Below, one piece after another: positions 22,201 through 30,614 of a stretch of DNA of 64,000 nt. How positions within the stretch are numbered: position 1 is the stretch's first letter; each line of letters begins with the position of its first letter. The position numbers and the translations under genes are program-made. Source of the stretch: Polycyclovorans algicola TG408 (GTDB lineage Bacteria; Pseudomonadota; Gammaproteobacteria; Nevskiales; Nevskiaceae); NCBI RefSeq assembly GCF_000711245.1, contig NZ_JOMH01000001.1:402830-466829 (forward strand). The letters run 5' to 3'. The notes under the pieces were generated by a model. That model did not search any database. It was not told where the DNA came from and saw only the letters and a program-made list of their open reading frames with translations.

Positions 22201-22829
22201 CCACGCCATTGGCCGCTGAGGTCCAGCTCCGCGGCCGCTTCACGTTGCGTGGCGTCGAACGAGCCCCAACTCAGCAGCGCCTTGGTCTGGCCTTCGAGCG
22301 CGCCCTCGGCCGGCGACCAGTCGAGCCAACCCGACGGCAGCAGGATGGCGCCGGGCAGCCGATCCCCTCCGTCAATCTCAAGGTCGCGAAACGCAAGCTG
22401 TATGGCGGCCGGCGGTTGGCCGTTACCGCCCTTGGCGCGGGTTGAAATCCAGTCACGCAGTTGCGGCGAATCCCGCAGCCTGGCTGCCACGGCCGTGACA
22501 CGGTAGGGGGTCCATTGGCGCCGCAGCAGGTCGCCCCAGCGCAGGTGCAGGTGCAGGGCTTCGGCACTGAACCACTCGCCGCCCTCGGCCTCAGGCTGGA
22601 TCTTCAGCCCGCGCAAGGTGCCGACCGGCTGCAGGCCAACCCAGCCCAGCCCGACGTCGGCGAGGCTCACGGGCACGCCCAGCGCCTGTTCCACCGCGTT
22701 TTCGACCGGACCTCGAAGCTCGTCGGCGACGCGGGTCATGACCAGGACCGCCGCGAGGCCCAAGACGGCGACCATCGCCAACCCCCAGGTCAGCGATGTC
22801 CAGCGGGCAGCGATGCGCCAGCCGCTCAC
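19251..22829 (-). CDS. yhdP: YhdP family AsmA-like phospholipid transport protein
   Basis: YhdP-family proteins are very long, bridge the periplasm and move phospholipids towards the outer membrane. The 1192-residue product has one N-terminal membrane helix (SLTWGLAMVAVLGLAAVLVM) followed by a long beta-rich periplasmic region and an AsmA-like C-terminal domain (LLGLFSFYQLPRRLLFDF... then YRIRGTWDDPEIEKL). Length is close to E. coli YhdP (1266). It sits between rng and the nitrilase gene, the usual position. Confidence 0.92.
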   Translation of the reverse strand: MSGWRIAARWTSLTWGLAMVAVLGLAAVLVMTRVADELRGPVENAVEQALGVPVSLADVGLGWVGLQPVGTLRGLKIQPEAEGGEWFSAEALHLHLRWGDLLRRQWTPYRVTAVAARLRDSPQLRDWISTRAKGGNGQPPAAIQLAFRDLEIDGGDRLPGAILLPSGWLDWSPAEGALEGQTKALLSWGSFDATQREAAAELDLSGQWRGGRGSVEIFGLDTAITDAPALTLTIGRDGPHWQGTLGPADDQAWVVWGADDESLYARGERLPIDLLFPLMQRHVDAIDSDWSATGQLRDLRGDWRWVPASPGAPRLSLLARLEGVTLRNGETGIEALHGDLALDELGGYFLPGAPSPAIRLTGWQQPMRLDRLNGEWLWSRRPGGEWQVAAPELAVEAEGAQAIGRVRLVAGGALASPMMDIDLQVNAESLAAAHPYWPGKWPETLRNWLRRAITGGELVDARLQVEGAMADFPYGRRPTGRWQLDLPVRGAGLAFSPDWPALTDADADLQFSGNSLRIASAEATFGPLAQVTGSAEIKVMNNDARLDITGQTRDQVSALLDLMNQSPLQDRFARLAEAVDVSGPAVVDLNLEIPLARVKETRTTGRVALEAVTLQVAGVDTPVTDVSGVLDFSGRSLSGDAFSGRWHGAEIKGVVEGDDEGLIIDLLGKALPVSALEQWLPAPVSERLAGVFDGSAQLALPAGGVAVFSAQSTLEGVDVTLPAPLEKAESEARRFEIELPLPVSAAAPARFTWGGRFLAGEITDERVELRLGDPADAQVNSLGEGAGVWVAADLPKIEAAPWLRWLTRFSGQAPPVVENAEALARRAVRFAGAEVQVAGLTAGVWSVAEQRASIRRDGEGWQGMLSGAAQGRVQASDRGGLLQLSSMALRLDLPDDPDWQAAAEPLPPLPEHDRGDYEGGSWAGQIDALTLNDLNLGTAALTAELPVRGQMRLDMALSGDGALSGAGDFRADGSLRSSRGRFESRMPEPMMAALGLEAPMEADEAGVAWDLAWPATGTRLAIPTAEGDLQVWAREGQLRAVDPGAGRLLGLFSFYQLPRRLLFDFRDVTDAGLHFNDLDADLRLEYGRVVTDDLTLRGSSVRMSVKGETHLLTRQLDQRVTVYPDYSSGVSIGAALLGGPAVGLLALMAQTLLDKPLDAVGQFGYRIRGTWDDPEIEKLEPASTALAPPKNP

Positions 22830-22841
22830 GTCTGCCGCGGC

Positions 22842-24308
22842 CTACTGCGGAATGACATCGAAGGCTTCACGTTGATAGTCGGAATCGGGATGGACGCGAA
22901 TCGGTCGCCGTAACTGGGCTTCGAGGTCGGGCAGGCCCAACGCCGGTTCGTCTTGCAGGCGCTGCACGATCTCGGGCGCCGCCAGCACCAGAAACGCGTC
23001 GGCCTCGAACTGTCGCGCCGCGCGCTGCACTTCACGCACCACTTCATGACAAACGGTTTCGACCGACTTGACCTCGCCGCGGCCATTACAGGCTTCACAA
23101 GGTTCGCAAAGAATGTGCCCAAGGCTCTCGCGCGAGCGTTTGCGGGTCATCTCGATCAGGCCCAACGGTGAGAACGGATACACCTGGGTCCGCGCCGAGT
23201 CCTGCTGCAGCGCGCGCTCCAGACTGCGCAGCACCTGCGCGCGATGGTCTTCGGCTTGCATGTCGATGAAGTCGACAATGATGATGCCGCCCAAGTTGCG
23301 CAGCCGCAGTTGCCGGGCGATGGCCTGGCTGGCATCGAGGTTGGTCTTAAGGATGGTTTCCTCAAGGTTGCGGGTGCCGATGAAGCCGCCGGTATTGACG
23401 TCCACCGTGGTCATCGCCTCGGTCTGGTCGATGATCAGGTGCCCGCCCGATTTCAGCTCCACTTTGCGCGACAGGGCGCGGTTGATGTCGTCCTCGACGC
23501 CGTAAAGGTCGAAGATGGGCGCCGCGCCCTGGTACCACTCAATGCGGTCGGCGGCATCGGGCACGAAGACCTGGGCGAACTGCTTCACGCGACGGCATTC
23601 CTCGGCGCTGTCGATGCGCACACGCTCGACATCGGTGCCCAGAAGATCACGGAGGATGCGCATCGACAACGGCAGATCACCGTGCACCAGCGTGCCCGGC
23701 GCGGCGGTCTTGGCCTGATGGCTGATGGCTCGCCACAACCGCGACAGAAACTGCAGGTCGGTCGCCAGCGCAGCGGGTGTCACGGTTTCGGCAGCGGTCC
23801 GGGCGATCAGGCCGCAGTCCGGGGCGTGTTCGTCGCGCAATGATTCGAGCATCTCCTTCATGCGCAGGCGGCTGGCGTCATCTTCAATCCGCGCCGAAAC
23901 GCCCACGGTGGGCTCATGCGGCAACAGCACCAGATAGCGTGACGGCACCGACAGCAAGGTGGTCAGGCGCGCGCCCTTGGTGCCCAGCGGGTCCTTGAGC
24001 ACCTGCACCAGCACCGACTGCCCTTCGTGAAGCTTCTGGGTGATCGACGGCAACGGCGGCAGCTCGCCCTCGTCGCGCTGCGGATGCACCATGTCGGCAA
24101 TGTGCAGAAACGCGGTACGTGCCAGACCAATCTCGATGAACGCCGCCTGCATGCCCGGCAGCACGCGCTGCACGCGGCCCATGTAGATGTTGCCGGTCAG
24201 GCCATGGCGCGAGGCGCGTTGCACGTGCACTTCTTGGGCGGCACCGTTTTCAACCAATGCGACGCGGGTTTCCTGCGCGCCGCTGTTGACCAGAATCTCG
24301 AAACTCAT
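22842..24308 (-). CDS. rng: Ribonuclease G
   Basis: RNase G is a 5'-end-dependent endoribonuclease that matures 16S rRNA and degrades some mRNAs. The 488-residue product starts MSFEILVNSGAQETRVALVE, has an S1 domain at about residues 35-130 (HGLTGNIYMGRVQRVLPGMQAAF), the catalytic-domain segments TTVDVNTGGFIGTRN and IIIVDFIDM with the Mg-binding aspartates, and the cysteine pair in CEPCEACNGRG. It overlaps maf by 4 nt. Confidence 0.96.
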   Translation of the reverse strand: MSFEILVNSGAQETRVALVENGAAQEVHVQRASRHGLTGNIYMGRVQRVLPGMQAAFIEIGLARTAFLHIADMVHPQRDEGELPPLPSITQKLHEGQSVLVQVLKDPLGTKGARLTTLLSVPSRYLVLLPHEPTVGVSARIEDDASRLRMKEMLESLRDEHAPDCGLIARTAAETVTPAALATDLQFLSRLWRAISHQAKTAAPGTLVHGDLPLSMRILRDLLGTDVERVRIDSAEECRRVKQFAQVFVPDAADRIEWYQGAAPIFDLYGVEDDINRALSRKVELKSGGHLIIDQTEAMTTVDVNTGGFIGTRNLEETILKTNLDASQAIARQLRLRNLGGIIIVDFIDMQAEDHRAQVLRSLERALQQDSARTQVYPFSPLGLIEMTRKRSRESLGHILCEPCEACNGRGEVKSVETVCHEVVREVQRAARQFEADAFLVLAAPEIVQRLQDEPALGLPDLEAQLRRPIRVHPDSDYQREAFDVIPQ

Positions 24309-24886
24309 GGGCCGACCGGCTTTACGTCAAAACGTGACAGCAGTTCCAAGGTCTCGGCCACCGGTAGACCGATCACCCCGGTCAAACTGCCCGACAGCCT
24401 GAGCACGAAGCCTGCCGCAGCACCCTGAATCGCATAGGCGCCGGCCTTGCCCAGCGGCTCACCGCTGGCGCAGTAGCGCTGAATCTGCGCATAGGTGAGC
24501 GGTGCAAAGGTGATGTCGGTGGTCGTCTCGACATGGTCCCGCCGCGTGCCAAGGCCGACCGCGACCCGGGTCACGACGCTGTGCGTTTCGCCCGACAACT
24601 GCTCCAGTATCCTCTCGGCGTGCGCGGCATCACGCGGCTTACCCAGCGCCCTGCCGTTGAAGATCACCTCGGTGTCGGCCACCAGCACCGGCATTTCATC
24701 AGGGGCGATCTTCAGGGCAGCGTCCAGCTTTTCGTCAACCACGCGGCGCACGTAGTCCAAGCCGGCCTCGCGGGGGCGCGGCGTTTCATCGACCGACACC
24801 GACAAGGGCTCGAATCGCAGGCTCGCCAGGGTCAGCAATTCGTGGCGGCGCGGGGATTGCGAGGCGAGGTAGAAAGCGGCATTCAT
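24305..24886 (-). CDS. maf: Maf family nucleotide pyrophosphatase
   Basis: Maf proteins hydrolyse non-canonical or modified nucleoside triphosphates (dTTP/UTP type in YhdE). The 193-residue product has the N-terminal ASQSPRRHELL signature, VADTEVIFNGRALGKP (the usual ADT motif with Glu in the catalytic region) and GKAGAYAIQGAAAGFV. It is coupled to rng by a 4-nt overlap and follows rlmH by about 55 bp. Confidence 0.94.
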   Translation of the reverse strand: MNAAFYLASQSPRRHELLTLASLRFEPLSVSVDETPRPREAGLDYVRRVVDEKLDAALKIAPDEMPVLVADTEVIFNGRALGKPRDAAHAERILEQLSGETHSVVTRVAVGLGTRRDHVETTTDITFAPLTYAQIQRYCASGEPLGKAGAYAIQGAAAGFVLRLSGSLTGVIGLPVAETLELLSRFDVKPVGP

Positions 24887-24940
24887 GATTTGAAATGTAG
24901 CAGTCCCGCCGCCAGGCGCCGGGAAACAAGGTCGCCGTGC

Positions 24941-25411
24941 TCAGGCGCGGTGGTAGGGATGCCCCACCGACGCCGACCACGCGCGATAAAGCTGCTCGGC
25001 CACGACCACCCGCACCAGCGGATGCGGCAAGGTCAGCGGTGAGAGTGACCAGCGCTGATGCGCGGCGGTGAGCACGGCCGGCGCAAGACCATCCGGTCCG
25101 CCGATGATCATCGCCACGTCGTGGCCGCTGCCCTGCCAGCGCAGCAGCGCATCGGACCAGGCCAGGGTGTCGTGCAGGTTGCCGCGTTCATCCAGCGCAA
25201 TGATCTCGGCATCCTTGGGCACGGCCTTGAGAATCTTCTCGCCCTCGGCCGCCTTCAGGCGATCAATGTCGGCGTTCTTGCCGCGATGCGCGACCGGCTG
25301 CTCGACCAGCACCAACCGCGCTTCGTTAGGCAGGCGTTTGGCGTAGTCGGCAAAGGCGGTTTGCACCCAGTCGGGCATGCGCTGACCAACCGCGATCAGG
25401 TGGATTCGCAC
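24941..25411 (-). CDS. rlmH: 23S rRNA (pseudouridine1915-N3)-methyltransferase RlmH
   Basis: RlmH is a SPOUT methyltransferase that methylates pseudouridine 1915 in helix 69 of 23S rRNA on 70S ribosomes. The frame is open further upstream, but the family N-terminus (RIHLIAVGQRMPDWVQ) starts with GTG at 25411, giving 156 residues against 155 in E. coli. SAM-knot segments IIGGPDGLAP and LTLPHPLVRVVVAEQLYRAW and the terminal HPYHR are intact. It starts 13 bp after rsfS, the standard pairing. Confidence 0.95.
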   Translation of the reverse strand: MRIHLIAVGQRMPDWVQTAFADYAKRLPNEARLVLVEQPVAHRGKNADIDRLKAAEGEKILKAVPKDAEIIALDERGNLHDTLAWSDALLRWQGSGHDVAMIIGGPDGLAPAVLTAAHQRWSLSPLTLPHPLVRVVVAEQLYRAWSASVGHPYHRA

Positions 25412-25424
25412 GCCCGGCCCGGCG

Positions 25425-25832
25425 TTAGCCGCTGGCTTTGGGCGTGCGGCGAGTGCTGGCGCGACGCAGGCTTTCGGGGGCCTCGGGCGCATCGACCGGC
25501 GCTTCGCCGTCTTCGATGGACCAGAGCTTTTCGAGTTGGTAGAAGGCCCGCGTCTGCGCCTGCATGACGTGCACCAGCACGCCGTTGAGGTCGACCAGCG
25601 CCCACTCGCCCTGGTCCATGCCTTCGAGCCCCAGGTGGCGAACGCCTTTGAGTTTGGCCTCGTCGAGCACGTTGTGCGCCAGCGCCGACACATGTCGGGA
25701 CGAGGTGCCGGTGCACAGCACCATAGTGTCGGTCATGGGCGTGAGCGACTTGACGTCGAGCACGCGAATGTCCTGACCTTTAAGGTCTTCGAGAGCGGTG
25801 ACAACGAGTTTAGTGAGTGCTGGTGTTTTCAT
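25425..25832 (-). CDS. rsfS: Ribosomal silencing factor RsfS
   Basis: RsfS binds L14 and blocks subunit joining during starvation. The 135-residue product has the conserved core: LDVKSLTPMTDTMVLCTGTSSRHVSALAHNV, GLEGMDQGEWALVDLNGVLVHVMQAQTRAFYQLEKLW. The C-terminal 25 residues are low-complexity. Its start overlaps the nadD stop by 23 nt, and rlmH follows. Confidence 0.95.
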   Translation of the reverse strand: MKTPALTKLVVTALEDLKGQDIRVLDVKSLTPMTDTMVLCTGTSSRHVSALAHNVLDEAKLKGVRHLGLEGMDQGEWALVDLNGVLVHVMQAQTRAFYQLEKLWSIEDGEAPVDAPEAPESLRRASTRRTPKASG

Positions 25833-26418
25833 GATGGGTCAGTACGGCAATGTCGGCGGCGGTCAGCCGGTCGAGGATGGGCTGCGGCATCAGCCCGCGG
25901 AGCGACAGCCCGGCGCGCAGTTTGTGACGCAGCAGGGTCGACGAAATATCGAGCAGCGGAATGTCGAGGGTCTGGTAACGGCCGTCGAGCGCACCGGCAA
26001 TTTCGGGTGGCGCGACGAGGCGACTGCGCGGACGTTTGACGACCACCAGGTCGGCAAGATCGAGAATCACCGGCCAGCGGTGCCAGGTATGGAAATGACT
26101 GAAAGCGTCGGCGCCAATCAACAACACGCGCCGCGAGGTGGGGAACTTGTCGGCCAACTCGCTAAGCGTTTCGACCGTGTAGGACGGCCCTTCGCGGCGC
26201 ACCTCGCAATCATCGGCCACCAGGCGCCGCTCGCCCTCGATGGCCAGCCGAATCCAGTCAAGGCGCTTCTGCGCCGGAATGGCCGCTTCGGCGCGGTGCA
26301 TCGGATGCGCGGTCGGCACCAGCCGCACCTGATCAAGCTTCAGGCGCTCCAACGCTTCGATCGCCAGACGCAGGTGCCCGTTATGGAACGGTGAGAACGC
26401 CCCGCCAAAAATGCCGAT
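25810..26418 (-). CDS. nadD: Nicotinate-nucleotide adenylyltransferase, start codon unclear
   Basis: NadD adenylates nicotinate mononucleotide in NAD synthesis. The nucleotide-binding signature GIFGGAFSPFHNGHLRLA (with HxGH), then PMHR, GPSYTVETL, GADAFSHFHTW and SSTLLR are all present. Between the upstream in-frame stop at 26497-26499 and this signature there is no ATG, GTG or TTG; the first ordinary start (TTG at 26352) would remove the HxGH motif. I place the start at ATC 26418; ATT at 26412 is also possible. Rare initiation codons are known elsewhere (AUU in infC). A sequencing or assembly error is the other explanation. It lies between proA and rsfS. Confidence 0.85.
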   Translation of the reverse strand: MGIFGGAFSPFHNGHLRLAIEALERLKLDQVRLVPTAHPMHRAEAAIPAQKRLDWIRLAIEGERRLVADDCEVRREGPSYTVETLSELADKFPTSRRVLLIGADAFSHFHTWHRWPVILDLADLVVVKRPRSRLVAPPEIAGALDGRYQTLDIPLLDISSTLLRHKLRAGLSLRGLMPQPILDRLTAADIAVLTHHENTSTH

Positions 26419-26452
26419 CGCCTTGCTGCGGCGCGACGACGGCCGGGTGGCT

Positions 26453-27748
26453 TCAACGGACGTGGCCGTCTCCCAGCACCACCCATTTCTGCGAGGTCAG
26501 GCCTTCAAGGCCCACCGGGCCACGGGCGTGAAATTTGTCGGTGCTGATGCCGATTTCGGCGCCCAGTCCGTATTCATAGCCATCGGCAAAGCGGGTCGAG
26601 GCGTTGACCATCACCGAGCTGGAATCCACCTCGCGCAGAAAGCGCCGGGCGCGCGTCAGGTTCTCGGTGATGATGCTTTCGGTGTGCGCCGAGCTGTACG
26701 TCGCAATGTGATCCATCGCCGCATCAAGGTCGTCGACCAGCCGGATCGACAGAATCGGCGCCAGATATTCGGTCTGCCAGTCAGCCTCGGTGGCCGCGTT
26801 GATTTCAGGCAGCACCTTGCGCGTGCGTTCGCAGCCACGCAGTTCCACACCCGCCTCGCGATAGCGCGCGGCCAGATCGGGGAGCAGCGTGTCGGCAATC
26901 GCGGCATGCACCAGCAAGGTTTCCAGCGTGTTGCAGGTGCCGTAACGCTGGGTCTTGGCGTTGATCGCCACGGCGATGGCCTTTTCAAGATCGGCCTGGT
27001 CATCGACATACAAATGGCAGATACCGTCGAGATGTTTGATCACCGGCACCTTGGCGCCGTCACTGACGGCCGCGACCAGCCCCTTGCCGCCGCGCGGCAC
27101 GATCACGTCGATGAACTGCGGATGCCCGACCATGAGCCCGACCATGCGCCGGTCGGTCACATCCAGCACCTGCACGGTGGCGCGCGGCAGTCCGGCATCG
27201 ACCAGCGCGCGGTCAATGCAGCGGGCAATGGCCTGGTTCGAGCGCAGCGCTTCTGAGCCACCGCGCAGAATGGCCGCGTTGCCCGACTTCAGACACAGAC
27301 TCGCAGCGTCGGCCGTCACGTTGGGACGCGACTCGTAAATGATGCCGACCACGCCCAGCGGAACCCGCATGCGTCCCACCTGAATGCCCGACGGCCGCAT
27401 GTTGAGGTCGGTGATGGCGCCCACCGGATCGGGCAGCGCGGCGATTTGCCGCACACCTTCGGCCATGGCGCTGACGCGCTCGGGGTTCAGCGCCAGACGG
27501 TCCAGCAGTGCGGCGTCGAGTCCGCCATTGCGGCCAGCGTCCATGTCGGCGCGGTTGGCATCGAGGATGTCGCCCCGCGCGTCTTTGATGTTCTCGGCCA
27601 GCGCAAACAGCGCGGCGTTCTTCTGGCCGGTTTCGGCACGCGCGATGTCGCGGCTGGCCACGCGGGCAGCCTTGCCCAATGCGGTGAACTGGCGTTTTAA
27701 GGCGTCATCAGAAACGGCGTGGCGATCGGTACGGGCGGTGGCACTCAT
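26453..27748 (-). CDS. proA: Glutamate-5-semialdehyde dehydrogenase
   Basis: ProA makes glutamate-5-semialdehyde from gamma-glutamyl phosphate in proline synthesis. The 431-residue product has the family motifs [53 protein letters not shown], the catalytic cysteine in [13 protein letters not shown] and [22 protein letters not shown]. Its start overlaps the holA stop by 4 nt, and its last codons overlap the untranslated or early region of nadD. No proB is visible here. Confidence 0.96.
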   Translation of the reverse strand: MSATARTDRHAVSDDALKRQFTALGKAARVASRDIARAETGQKNAALFALAENIKDARGDILDANRADMDAGRNGGLDAALLDRLALNPERVSAMAEGVRQIAALPDPVGAITDLNMRPSGIQVGRMRVPLGVVGIIYESRPNVTADAASLCLKSGNAAILRGGSEALRSNQAIARCIDRALVDAGLPRATVQVLDVTDRRMVGLMVGHPQFIDVIVPRGGKGLVAAVSDGAKVPVIKHLDGICHLYVDDQADLEKAIAVAINAKTQRYGTCNTLETLLVHAAIADTLLPDLAARYREAGVELRGCERTRKVLPEINAATEADWQTEYLAPILSIRLVDDLDAAMDHIATYSSAHTESIITENLTRARRFLREVDSSSVMVNASTRFADGYEYGLGAEIGISTDKFHARGPVGLEGLTSQKWVVLGDGHVR

Positions 27749-28779
27749 GTGCGGCGTTGGTTTCGCAGTGGCGCGGCCCCACTGGCCGCAAGCGCCAATG
27801 TTAACAAGTCTGCCCAGGCGGTCGGTTCGCCCCCGGTGGACTTGGACCCGGCATCGATGCGCAGCGCCCAGCGCAGCCAGCCCATTGGCTGCACCGGCCC
27901 GGAGCGGGTGATCGCCGCGCTATAAGCCGCCTGCTGGCCGCGCCGCACCCCGGCCTGATCGCACGCGGCAGCCGCGTCGCGGGTGCGGCCGTAGGCCTGC
28001 GCCGCCTTGGCCCATTGGCGCAGCACCCACAACAGGCCGCCCAGCACCTCCTGCACGGCCGTGCCTTCTTCGCGCAGGCGCTGCAGGCTGCGCACGCTGC
28101 CCTCGGCATCGCCGGCCAGCAGCCGGTCAGCAAGGTCAAACACGCCAAAGCGGGCGTTGTCGGCGACCGCTCCGGTCAAGGTCGCGGCGTCGATGGGCGT
28201 GCCGTCAGGCACCAACAGGCGAAGCTTCTGCAAATCCTGCGCGCAGGCCAGCAAATTGCCCTCGGTGCGCTCGACCAACACCTCGCAGGCGTCGGCGGTC
28301 AGGGTCACGCCGGTGGTACGGGCACGCTTCATCACCCAGTCGTGAAACCCGTCGGGACGCACCGGCCACGCGTACACCAGCAGCGCCTCGCGCTCAACGG
28401 TGGTGAACCAACTGGCCTTTCGCGCCCGCGCATCCAGCGCGCCGAGCAGCACCAACAGAAGGCAATCGGGTGGCGGATTGACCAGCCAGTCAGTGACTGC
28501 CTTGGCGCCTTCAACACCCAGCGCGCCGTTGACGCGCACCTCGATCACCCGCCGCTGCACGAACAGCGACAGGCTGTTGGCTGCGCCCAGCGCGTCGCTC
28601 CAGCCGCCACCCTTGTCGACCTCGAAAATTTCGCGTTCATCAAAACCCTGCGCCTTGGCCGCGGCGCGCACCGCGTCGGCCGCTTCCATGACCAGCAGGG
28701 CCTCTTCGCCGGCCACCACGACCAGCGACGGCAAAGGGCGTTTCAGGGCGGCGGCGAGGGCGTCAGGTGTCAGCGGCAT
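27745..28779 (-). CDS. holA: DNA polymerase III subunit delta
   Basis: The delta subunit opens the beta clamp as part of the clamp loader. The 344-residue product (E. coli 343) has the degenerate AAA+ N-domain ([37 protein letters not shown]), the [15 protein letters not shown] segment containing the clamp-binding region, and the [21 protein letters not shown] segment. It starts the minus-strand run that continues into proA and nadD; coq7 diverges from it across a 22-bp gap. The usual upstream partner lptE is absent. Confidence 0.93.
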   Translation of the reverse strand: MPLTPDALAAALKRPLPSLVVVAGEEALLVMEAADAVRAAAKAQGFDEREIFEVDKGGGWSDALGAANSLSLFVQRRVIEVRVNGALGVEGAKAVTDWLVNPPPDCLLLVLLGALDARARKASWFTTVEREALLVYAWPVRPDGFHDWVMKRARTTGVTLTADACEVLVERTEGNLLACAQDLQKLRLLVPDGTPIDAATLTGAVADNARFGVFDLADRLLAGDAEGSVRSLQRLREEGTAVQEVLGGLLWVLRQWAKAAQAYGRTRDAAAACDQAGVRRGQQAAYSAAITRSGPVQPMGWLRWALRIDAGSKSTGGEPTAWADLLTLALAASGAAPLRNQRRT

Positions 28780-28801
28780 GCGGCGATTCTATAATCAGTA
28801 C

Positions 28802-29440
28802 ATGGCCTTCCGATCCCCCACCGCCACCGACCTGTTTCTGCAGCCTCTGGCGCGGGCGCTCAGTGGCACGTCTCGCGCTGCCGCAAGCCGCAGCTACCCC
28901 GCCAGCATGCAGGCCGAAGACGCCTTGCCACCGCCCGCGCGACGCCACGCGGCGGGGCTGATGCGCGTCAACCACGCCGGCGAGATCGCCGCGCAAGGGC
29001 TCTACCACGGCCAGGCGCTGACGGCGCGCACCCCTGAGGTCGCCGGCCACCTGCGCGAAGCGGCAGCCGAAGAACGTGACCACATGGTCTGGTGCGAGCA
29101 GCGCCTGGCCGAGCTCGGCAGTCAGCCCAGCCGGCTCAGCCCGCTGTGGTTTGCCGGCTCGTTTGCCATGGGCGCAGCGGCGGGCCTGGCGGGCGACCGC
29201 TGGAGCCTTGGCTTTGTTGCTGAAACCGAGCATCAGGTGGCGGCACACCTCGACCAGCACCTCACACAACTGCCCGCCGCCGATCAGCGCAGCCGCGCCG
29301 TGGTCACCGCGATGCGCGACGACGAAGCCCGCCACGGTGCCGAAGCCATGGCCGCCGGTGGCACCGAACTGCCGCGACCGGTGAAACGCCTCATGCACCG
29401 CGTCGCCGGGGTGATGAAAGCACTGGCCTACCACTACTGA
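28802..29440 (+). CDS. coq7: 2-polyprenyl-3-methyl-6-methoxy-1,4-benzoquinone hydroxylase Coq7
   Basis: Coq7 is a diiron enzyme that performs the last hydroxylation of aerobic ubiquinone synthesis at the membrane surface. The start at 28802 gives 212 residues. Diiron ligands are visible in [30 protein letters not shown] and [10 protein letters not shown]. It is divergent from holA, the promoters sharing only 22 bp between starts, so at least one promoter lies inside the other gene. Confidence 0.94.
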   Translation: MAFRSPTATDLFLQPLARALSGTSRAAASRSYPASMQAEDALPPPARRHAAGLMRVNHAGEIAAQGLYHGQALTARTPEVAGHLREAAAEERDHMVWCEQRLAELGSQPSRLSPLWFAGSFAMGAAAGLAGDRWSLGFVAETEHQVAAHLDQHLTQLPAADQRSRAVVTAMRDDEARHGAEAMAAGGTELPRPVKRLMHRVAGVMKALAYHY

Positions 29441-30122
29441 CGCGGCCTTCCACTGACGGCCAAATACGCCGACTTTGCCGCAGCCGTGCGCGCCAAGCAG
29501 GCCGCCCCATCAGGGGCCGAAGGCGCGCCGGAGCACGCCAATGCCGCATGACCGGAGATTCCCCAGCGGCGGGGCCACCGTCATCTCATGACGGATCAGC
29601 CGCTGGGGGGCCATCACACCGGCCCTCAGGGTGCACCGGCCACTTCATCCAGTGCCCTATTGAATCGGCACGCAAACAGTGCGATCGGGTTGCCTGCGCC
29701 GAACATTGAAGCGAAATTGTTTCGGGAAGCCTGCGCGTGCCGATTCAGTAACAAATCAACGTTGTTTTTACTATTGATGCGGCATGGGGGTTTATTGCAA
29801 GGGTTCTCCAAATTGATCGCGGCGGCCGCAAAATGAAACTGTTCAGGTGCCGCATCAATGGTCCAGCCGCACCCGGTGGCTTATCGGTCCATCCGGTTCC
29901 AGCGCGGTCCAAAAGGGGCGCCCATTGATGACGCGTCGTGCAACGCCGCTGGAGCAGCTTGCTGACCTCCCATGGCAGCAGCACTGCCCCATGATCGATT
30001 GCGGCGTTCTGTAAGCCGTCATCAAGACGCCGGATCTTGATTCGGCGGCACACCGTTCACCCCCTGGACATCTGCGAGGGAACAGTCTGCATCGTCTGCC
30101 CCCTTTTTTAGAGATCACGCTC
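29441..30122. other. 680-bp intergenic region without a convincing gene
   Basis: Between coq7 and the CigR-like gene there is no frame with recognisable protein features. Part of it (about 29660-29840) is richer in A and T than its surroundings and holds two inverted-repeat structures described separately. An 82-codon plus-strand frame at 29588-29836 is open but has no family resemblance. Confidence 0.6.
29661..29859. repeat. Two adjacent 87-bp inverted-repeat structures
   Basis: The first has 13-bp perfect arms at 29661-29673 and 29735-29747; the second has 12-bp perfect arms at 29773-29784 and 29848-29859. Both span exactly 87 bp and their left arms are similar (TGAATCGGCA and TTGATGCGGCA). 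They could be two degenerate copies of a small non-autonomous element or paired RNA structures. Confidence 0.55.
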
Positions 30123-30524
30123 ATGAACCGCATCCCCAACTTCTGTATCGCTGCGGCCCTGGTACTGGGCGGCGTGTCCGGCACCGTCATGGCGCAGAAG
30201 GGTCCACCTGAGGGGCGCGGACCAGCCGCCACCCAGCGTGCCGAAACCCCGCAGTTCCGTTTGCCGTCGACTCGCCAAGTGCGCGAATGGGCCATTGAAG
30301 ACCGGCTGACCGGCCAGAAAGCCCTGCCGCCGGGCATCCGTAAAAACCTGGCACGTGGCAAACCACTGCCGCCGGGCATTGCCAAGAAAATGGCGCCACA
30401 ACCGCTGCTGGCGCGGATGCCGCGCTATGAGGGTTACGACTGGCGCGTGGCCGGTGCCGACGTGGTTCTGGTCGAGGTCGCCACGCAGGTCGTGGTCGAC
30501 GTGCTCCTCGGGGTGCTGGAATAG
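30123..30524 (+). CDS. Secreted CigR-like protein
   Basis: The 133-residue product starts with a signal peptide (FCIAAALVLGGVSGTVMAQ, likely cut after Ala-Gln). The mature part is rich in Pro, Gly and Arg and contains two copies of a PPGI motif, ALPPGIRKNLARGKPLPPGIAKK, which is characteristic of the CigR (anti-virulence regulator) family, then a C-terminal hydrophobic segment VVLVEVATQVVVDVLLGVL. This matches the RcnB/CigR envelope proteins of unclear function. It is a monocistronic gene, convergent with purT. Confidence 0.7.
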   Translation: MNRIPNFCIAAALVLGGVSGTVMAQKGPPEGRGPAATQRAETPQFRLPSTRQVREWAIEDRLTGQKALPPGIRKNLARGKPLPPGIAKKMAPQPLLARMPRYEGYDWRVAGADVVLVEVATQVVVDVLLGVLE

Positions 30525-30614
30525 ATCGACGCGAAACGGGCCGAGATCAGCCGCCTCGGTGAGGCGTCTGCCCTCGATGCTACGGTCTGATTCGCAGCAA
30601 CAAATGACGGCGGC

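Noticed and set aside
29588..29836. An 82-codon plus-strand gene
   Set aside because: It overlaps the inverted-repeat structures, has no clear ribosome-binding site and no family resemblance.
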